Shown in pieces: positions 1-5,706 of a DNA stretch of 5,706 nucleotides. The DNA is from Betaproteobacteria bacterium. Lineage in GTDB: Bacteria; Pseudomonadota; Gammaproteobacteria; Burkholderiales; Usitatibacteraceae. Numbering within the stretch: position 1 is the stretch's first letter; each line of letters opens with the position of its first letter. The stretch covers positions 1-5,706 of the forward strand of contig PQAI01000242.1 in NCBI GenBank assembly GCA_003105245.1. Direction: 5' to 3'. The translations under genes and the position numbers were made by a program. The notes under the pieces are model-generated. The model saw only the letters and a list, made by a program, of their open reading frames with translations, was not told where the DNA came from and did no database searches.

Positions 1-979
1 CGCCGGGAGCGCGCCCCGAGAGGTGGCGCGAGTAGTTCTCGATGCCCTTGCAGAAGCCCAGCTCGTTGAGCATCTCGAGGTCGAAGTGGGTGCGCTGCTG
101 CAGCCTCTGCAGCTCCAGGAGCTTGCCCTCCTTCTGGAAGAAGTCCAGGCGCTCGCGCAGCTCCGCCTTGATGGCCTCGATGGCCTTGAGCACCGTCTCG
201 CGCGGCGTCACGTAGTGGCTCTTGGCGTACACCGTGAAGCGCGGCACCGACTGCCCGAGGTGCCCGGTGAGCGGGTCGAAGAGCGTGAGCGACTCGATCT
301 CCTCGTCGAAGAGCGAGACGCGAAGCGCCGTCTCCCCCAGTTCCGCCGGGAAGATGTCGATCGTGTCGCCGCGCACCCGGAAGGTGCCCCGCCGGAAGTC
401 GATGTCGTTGCGGGTGTACTGCATGCCCGCGAGCCGGCGCAGGAGGTCGCGCTGCGAGATGGGGTCGCGGCTGCGCAGGATCAGGCGCATCTCCTGGTAG
501 TCCTCGGGGTCGCCGATGCCGTAGATGCACGACACCGTGGCCACGATCACCGTGTCCGCGCGCTCCAGCACGCTCTTGGTGGCCGAAAGGCGCAGCTGCT
601 CGATGTGCTCGTTGATCGAGCTGTCCTTCTCGATGTAGAGGTCGCGCGAGGGGACGTAGGCCTCGGGCTGGTAGTAGTCGTAGTAGGAGACGAAGTACTC
701 GACCGCGTTCTCGGGGAAGAACTCGCGGAACTCCGAGTAGAGCTGCGCGGCGAGCGTCTTGTTGGGCGCGATCACCAGCGCCGGGCGCCCCGTGCGGGCG
801 ATGACGTTGGCCATCGTGTAGGTCTTGCCCGAGCCCGTGACGCCCAGCAGCGTCTGGTAGGAGAGCCCGTCGCCCAGGCCCTCGACCAGCGCCTCGATGG
901 CGGCGGGCTGGTCCCCGGCGGGCGGGAACGGGCGGTGCAGGCGGAAGGGGCTGCCGGGAAAGGTGACGACGTCGGGCAT
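1..979 (-). CDS. uvrB: UvrB, excinuclease ABC subunit B (N-terminal 326 residues, cut by window edge)
   Basis: Nucleotide excision repair helicase-like subunit: UvrA loads it at a lesion, it verifies the damage, and it then recruits UvrC for the dual incision; cytoplasmic. Reading the minus strand from the ATG at 979-977 gives an unbroken 326-residue frame to the window edge, about half of the usual 670-680 residues. Visible are the Q-motif region with GDQP (residues 22-25), the Walker A motif GVTGSGKT (46-53), [11 protein letters not shown] (71-81), and the damage-probing beta-hairpin region with [13 protein letters not shown] (99-111) and [12 protein letters not shown] (124-135). [17 protein letters not shown] (197-213) and [14 protein letters not shown] (305-318) are also present. 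All match the order in E. coli UvrB. The ATG is chosen because it lies at the usual family N terminus; no clear Shine-Dalgarno precedes it. It is divergent from the aminotransferase gene across a 644-base gap. The helicase C-terminal domain and the UvrC-binding domain lie outside the window. Confidence 0.97.
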   Translation of the reverse strand, partial: MPDVVTFPGSPFRLHRPFPPAGDQPAAIEALVEGLGDGLSYQTLLGVTGSGKTYTMANVIARTGRPALVIAPNKTLAAQLYSEFREFFPENAVEYFVSYYDYYQPEAYVPSRDLYIEKDSSINEHIEQLRLSATKSVLERADTVIVATVSCIYGIGDPEDYQEMRLILRSRDPISQRDLLRRLAGMQYTRNDIDFRRGTFRVRGDTIDIFPAELGETALRVSLFDEEIESLTLFDPLTGHLGQSVPRFTVYAKSHYVTPRETVLKAIEAIKAELRERLDFFQKEGKLLELQRLQQRTHFDLEMLNELGFCKGIENYSRHLSGRAPG

Positions 980-986
980 GGCGCGG

Positions 987-1005
987 CTGCGATGGCGAAT
1001 CGCAG
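987..1005 (-). promoter_or_regulatory. Leader inverted repeat just upstream of uvrB
   Basis: A perfect 7-bp inverted repeat, CTGCGAT (987-993) and ATCGCAG (999-1005) with a 5-base loop, ends 7 bases upstream of the uvrB ATG. It lies immediately downstream of the candidate -10 box, so it overlaps the expected transcription start. It could be an operator or a short leader hairpin. It does not match a LexA box, whose outer CTG and CAG are 10 bases apart; here they are 13 apart. The repeat is seen directly; the regulatory role is inference. Confidence 0.35.
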
Positions 1006-1014
1006 ATTCTATCA
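1006..1014 (-). promoter_or_regulatory. Candidate extended -10 promoter of uvrB
   Basis: On the minus strand these bases read TGATAGAAT: a TAGAAT hexamer (1011-1006) one mismatch from TATAAT, preceded by TGn as in extended -10 sigma-70 promoters. I found no convincing -35 hexamer 16-18 bases upstream, which fits the extended -10 type. Transcription would start near 999, leaving a leader of only about 20 nucleotides before the uvrB ATG. This is a sequence match only. Confidence 0.45.
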
Positions 1015-1043
1015 ATCGTGGGCTCTGCGAGCGATCCGCGGTT

Positions 1044-1232
1044 GGGAGTGTGGAAAAGTCCTGACCGGTTCCTGGGCGCGCAAGCGTGGCCGCGGGATGG
1101 GGGCCCGGAAATTCGAGGTCCGCCAAACACGTCGGACCTCGAATTTCCACCCATCCAATGTCGACGGCGCTGCGCCTCGTCGACCTACGCGGCCGCGCGC
1201 CAAGGAACCGGTCAGGACTTTTCCACACTCCC
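1044..1232 (+). repeat. Structured palindromic repeat element, copy 1 (E1)
   Basis: A 189-base quasi-palindrome with nested helices and no plausible gene. The outer arms 1044-1073 and 1203-1232 are perfectly complementary over 30 bp. After one mismatch (1074/1202) pairing resumes over GGCGCGC/GCGCGCC (1075-1081, 1195-1201). An unpaired AAGCGT (1082-1087) follows on the left side only, then helix GGCCGCG/CGCGGCC (1088-1094, 1188-1194). Inside are two hairpins. Hairpin A has GGATGGG/CCCATCC (1095-1101, 1150-1156), then a perfect 16-bp stem (1107-1122, 1133-1148) and a 10-base loop. Hairpin B has GTCGACG/CGTCGAC (1160-1166, 1178-1184). Together they form a three-way junction. The core 1071-1205 recurs inverted in copy 2. 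No transposase lies nearby. It could be a MITE/REP-like mobile palindrome, a structured RNA, or a DNA cruciform; I do not recognise the family. Confidence 0.9.
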
Positions 1233-1335
1233 CCCATGTCACTCCGTGGGACGGGCGTGCCGGATCGATGCGACGCCGATCCTGCCACGTCAGCTGGAGT
1301 CCAATGCCGTCGCCACTGCATCCACGGAGTGCGCG
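1233..1335. repeat. Spacer between the two repeat copies, with its own inverted repeat
   Basis: These 103 bases separate the two elements and hold no supportable gene. A perfect 10-bp inverted repeat, CACTCCGTGG (1240-1249) and CCACGGAGTG (1322-1331), bounds almost the whole spacer. It starts 7 bases from the end of copy 1 and ends 4 bases before copy 2. A smaller hairpin sits inside: GGATCG (1262-1267) with CGATCC (1277-1282), flanked by a possible CGTG/CACG extension (1256-1259, 1286-1289). It may be the remains of a third palindromic unit or a spacer belonging to a composite repeat. Only the inverted repeats are certain. Confidence 0.6.
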
Positions 1336-1528
1336 GGGGAGGCAGGCGGGAGTTCGTCCGGCATCCTTGGCTCGCGACCGTCGCGGACGAGGCAGCGAAG
1401 CGGCCTCGTCTCCAGATGGGTGGAAATTCGAAGGACGACGTGTTTGGCGGACTTCGAATTTCCGGGCACCCATCCGACGGTCACGCTTGCGAGCCCAGGA
1501 TGCCGGACGAACTCCCGCCTGCCTCCCC
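1336..1528 (-). repeat. Structured palindromic repeat element, copy 2 (E2), inverted relative to copy 1
   Basis: A 193-base element with the same layout as copy 1 but in the opposite orientation. The outer arms 1336-1367 and 1497-1528 are perfectly complementary over 32 bp, with sequence largely unrelated to the arms of copy 1. A single mismatch (1368/1496) falls at the same place as in copy 1. Then come GGCTCGC/GCGAGCC (1369-1375, 1489-1495), the unpaired six bases 1483-1488 (AAGCGT on the minus strand) and helix GACCGTCG/CGACGGTC (1376-1383, 1475-1482). Hairpin B is GACGAGGC/GCCTCGTC (1386-1393, 1403-1410). Hairpin A is GATGGGT/ACCCATC (1415-1421, 1468-1474) plus GGAAATTCGAAG/CTTCGAATTTCC (1422-1433, 1452-1463). 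The core 1365-1499, reverse-complemented, aligns without gaps to 1071-1205 at about 108 of 135 positions. It ends 6 bases before the candidate aspC operator. Confidence 0.9.
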
Positions 1529-1534
1529 AGTGGA

Positions 1535-1571
1535 CAACATCCGGCGGATATTGCTGCGCCGCAACATCCGG
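1535..1571 (+). promoter_or_regulatory. Candidate operator with three half-sites over the aspC promoter
   Basis: CAACATCCG (1535-1543) faces CGGATATTG (1545-1553) around a central G, a 19-bp palindrome with 8 of 9 pairs. The left half-site is repeated exactly as CAACATCCGG at 1562-1571, 27 bases downstream. The middle and right half-sites also mirror each other (CGGATATTGC against GCAACATCCG, one mismatch). This forward-reverse-forward array covers the expected -35 region and abuts the -10 hexamer, a position typical of repressor binding. The regulator is unknown. Confidence 0.45.
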
Positions 1572-1577
1572 TAAAAT
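1551..1577 (+). promoter_or_regulatory. Candidate sigma-70 promoter of the aminotransferase gene
   Basis: TAAAAT (1572-1577) is a good -10 hexamer in an otherwise GC-rich stretch. A weak -35 such as TTGCTG (1551-1556, 15-base spacer) or TATTGC (1549-1554, 17-base spacer) lies upstream. Transcription would start around 1584, giving a leader of about 40 bases. The -35 assignment is uncertain. Confidence 0.45.
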
Positions 1578-1614
1578 GGCCGCTTCGACCACGCCACCCC
1601 TCACGCCCGTCCCC

Positions 1615-1619
1615 GGAGA
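1615..1619 (+). promoter_or_regulatory. Shine-Dalgarno site of the aminotransferase gene
   Basis: GGAGA lies four bases before the ATG at 1624 and is the only clear ribosome-binding sequence near it. It supports this start over the long upstream extension of the open frame, which runs back through the repeat elements. Confidence 0.7.
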
Positions 1620-1623
1620 AACC

Positions 1624-2823
1624 ATGTCCCTCGTCGCGCAGCGCCTCGCCGCCATCAAGCCCTCGCCCACCCTCGCGGTCTCCGCCAAGGCCGCCCAGCT
1701 GAAAGGCGAAGGCAAGGACATCATCGGCCTGGGCGCCGGCGAGCCCGACTTCGACACGCCGCAGTTCATCAAGGACGCCGCCGTCGAGGCGATGAAGAAG
1801 GGCCTGACCAAGTACACGCCGGCCGGCGGCACGCCCTCGCTCAAGAAGGCGATCATCGCCAAGTTCAAGCGCGACAACGGCCTCGACTACACGCCGAAGC
1901 AGGTCCTCGTCTCCTGCGGCGGCAAGCACACCTCGTTCAACCTGTGCCTCGCCCTCCTCAACCCCGGCGACGAGGTGCTCATCCCCGCGCCCTACTGGGT
2001 GAGCTACCCGGACATGGCCGCGGTGGCCGAGGCGAAGCCCGTGTTCATCAACGCCGGGATCGAGCAGGGCTTCAAGATCACCCCCGCGCAGCTCGAGGCG
2101 GCGATCACGCCGAAGTCGCGGCTCATCTTCATCAACAGCCCGTCCAACCCCTCCGCCGCCGTCTACACGCTCGAGGAGCTGAAGGCCCTGGGCGCGGTGC
2201 TGCGCAAGCACCCGCGAATCGTCATCGCGAGCGACGACATGTACGAGCAGATCCTGCTCGACGGCTCGAAGTTCGTGAACATCCTCAACGCCTGCCCGGA
2301 CCTCTACGACCGCACCGTGGTGGAGAACGGCGTCTCGAAGGCCTACTCGATGACCGGCTGGCGCATCGGCTACTGCGGCGGCCCCGCGGAGCTCATCGAG
2401 GCCATGGAGAACATGCAGTCGCACTCGACCTCCAACCCCACCTCCATCGCCCAGTACGCGGCCGAGGCGGCGCTGAACGGCGACCAGTCCTGCATCGTGC
2501 CGATGGTGAAGGCCTTCGCCGAGCGCGGCACCTTCGTGGCCAAGGCGCTCAACGCCATCCCGGGGGTGAAGTGCCTGCAGCCCGCCGGCGCCTTCTACGT
2601 CTTCCCGGACTGCCGCGAGGCCATCAAGCGCATGGCCGCCACCGGCAAGCTCAAGGCCGCCACCGACATCGCCCTGTGCGATTACCTCATGGAGCAGGAG
2701 CAGGCCGTCGCGGCCGTGCCCGGTTCCGCCTTCGGGATGGAGGGCTACCTGCGCATCTCCTTCGCCACCTCGATGGAGAACCTGAAGAAGGCCACCGAGC
2801 GCATGGCGAAGGCGATGGGGTGA
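1624..2823 (+). CDS. aspC: Class I PLP aminotransferase, aspartate transaminase type
   Basis: A complete 399-residue cytoplasmic pyridoxal-phosphate enzyme, probably interconverting aspartate/2-oxoglutarate and oxaloacetate/glutamate. The sequence follows the subgroup I-gamma (1b) aspartate aminotransferases such as the Thermus enzyme. It has GLGAGEPDFDTP (35-46), KYTPAGGTPSL (63-73), GGKHTSFN (99-106), PYWVSYP (123-129), SPSNPSA (172-178), SDDMYE (203-208, Asp204 or Asp205 and Tyr207 near the cofactor), and the Schiff-base lysine Lys239 in SKAYSMTGWRIGY (238-250). The carboxylate-binding Arg377 lies in LRIS. The usual NPTG is NPSA here. Length is typical of the family. The ATG follows GGAGA, and the conserved N terminus starts there. 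Some 1b enzymes also transaminate prephenate, so that or another amino acid substrate is possible. The gene is divergent from uvrB, and its stop lies 11 bases from the stop of the convergent fadH. Confidence 0.92.
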   Translation: MSLVAQRLAAIKPSPTLAVSAKAAQLKGEGKDIIGLGAGEPDFDTPQFIKDAAVEAMKKGLTKYTPAGGTPSLKKAIIAKFKRDNGLDYTPKQVLVSCGGKHTSFNLCLALLNPGDEVLIPAPYWVSYPDMAAVAEAKPVFINAGIEQGFKITPAQLEAAITPKSRLIFINSPSNPSAAVYTLEELKALGAVLRKHPRIVIASDDMYEQILLDGSKFVNILNACPDLYDRTVVENGVSKAYSMTGWRIGYCGGPAELIEAMENMQSHSTSNPTSIAQYAAEAALNGDQSCIVPMVKAFAERGTFVAKALNAIPGVKCLQPAGAFYVFPDCREAIKRMAATGKLKAATDIALCDYLMEQEQAVAAVPGSAFGMEGYLRISFATSMENLKKATERMAKAMG

Positions 2824-2834
2824 CGGCCTAGCCG

Positions 2835-2837
<3 letters not shown>
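2821..2837. terminator. Inverted repeat joining the two convergent stop codons
   Basis: TGACGGC (2821-2827), loop CTA and GCCGTCA (2831-2837) form a perfect 7-bp hairpin. Its first three bases are the aspC stop and its last three are the fadH stop read on the other strand. It is placed as a bidirectional terminator would be, but neither side has a U-rich tract. It may instead be an RNA 3'-end-stabilising hairpin, or partly a by-product of two facing TGA stops, which account for 3 of the 7 pairs. Confidence 0.4.

Positions 2838-5706
<2,869 letters not shown>

Noticed and set aside
987..1005. LexA (SOS) box before uvrB
   Set aside because: The outer CTG and CAG are 13 bases apart rather than 10, and the AT-rich centre of LexA boxes is missing.
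1071..1205. tRNA or other known structured RNA in the core
   Set aside because: The three-way junction has no anticodon arm, T-arm sequence or CCA end, and I could not match it to a known RNA class.
1044..1232. Rho-independent terminators formed by the repeat arms
   Set aside because: The stems are far longer than usual, no U-tract follows on either strand, and the elements lie upstream of both divergent genes, where a terminator has no transcript to end.
1044..1528. CRISPR array or insertion sequence
   Set aside because: There are two inverted copies, not a series of direct repeats with equal spacers, and no transposase gene lies between the arms. I could not identify target-site duplications at either element.
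1086..1877. Short open frames across the repeats (for example 1086-1574 + and 1290-1877 -), and a similar peptide read from both copies ([13 protein letters not shown])
   Set aside because: The shared peptide follows from the shared nucleotide core. There is no ribosome-binding site or start logic, and the base changes between copies track helix pairing rather than codon position.

Overview
The window is GC-rich, densely coding DNA from a bacterium, most likely a betaproteobacterium. I infer this from protein resemblance, from the divergent uvrB / aspC-type aminotransferase pair as I remember it from that class, and from a HoxH-like hydrogenase tail. No ribosomal marker is present to confirm it.

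Layout, left to right. Positions 1-979 (minus strand) hold the first 326 residues of the excision-repair helicase subunit UvrB, cut by the window edge. Positions 980-1623 are a 644-base divergent intergenic region. It holds a likely uvrB promoter with a small leader hairpin, two long structured repeat elements in opposite orientation (1044-1232 and 1336-1528) around a spacer with its own inverted repeat, and then the aspC promoter with a three-half-site candidate operator. Positions 1624-2823 (plus strand) encode a complete class I PLP aminotransferase of the aspartate type. It converges on the minus-strand operon that fills the rest. A perfect 7-bp inverted repeat joins the two converging stop codons.

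The minus-strand operon, read right to left, is: the C-terminal end of a [NiFe] hydrogenase large subunit (HoxH-like, 5392-5706), its C-terminal maturation protease (HoxW-like, 4862-5395), and a complete 2,4-dienoyl-CoA reductase-like flavoprotein (FadH, 2835-4865). Both junctions are GTGA overlaps, so the three genes look translationally coupled. The protease trims the hydrogenase large subunit after nickel insertion. Why a FadH-type flavoenzyme is third in such an operon is unclear and worth attention.

The most unusual content is the repeat pair between uvrB and aspC. The copies share a 135-nt core, inverted with respect to each other, at about 80% identity (108 of 135 by eye). Each core is enclosed by long, nearly perfect terminal arms. 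The arms pair within each copy but are largely unrelated between copies. Inside the core, seven base-pair positions differ between copies at both partners and keep pairing, and an unpaired AAGCGT bulge is unchanged. This is the signature of a three-way-junction fold that is preserved while its sequence changes. No protein is needed to explain it, and I do not recognise it as a named repeat family.
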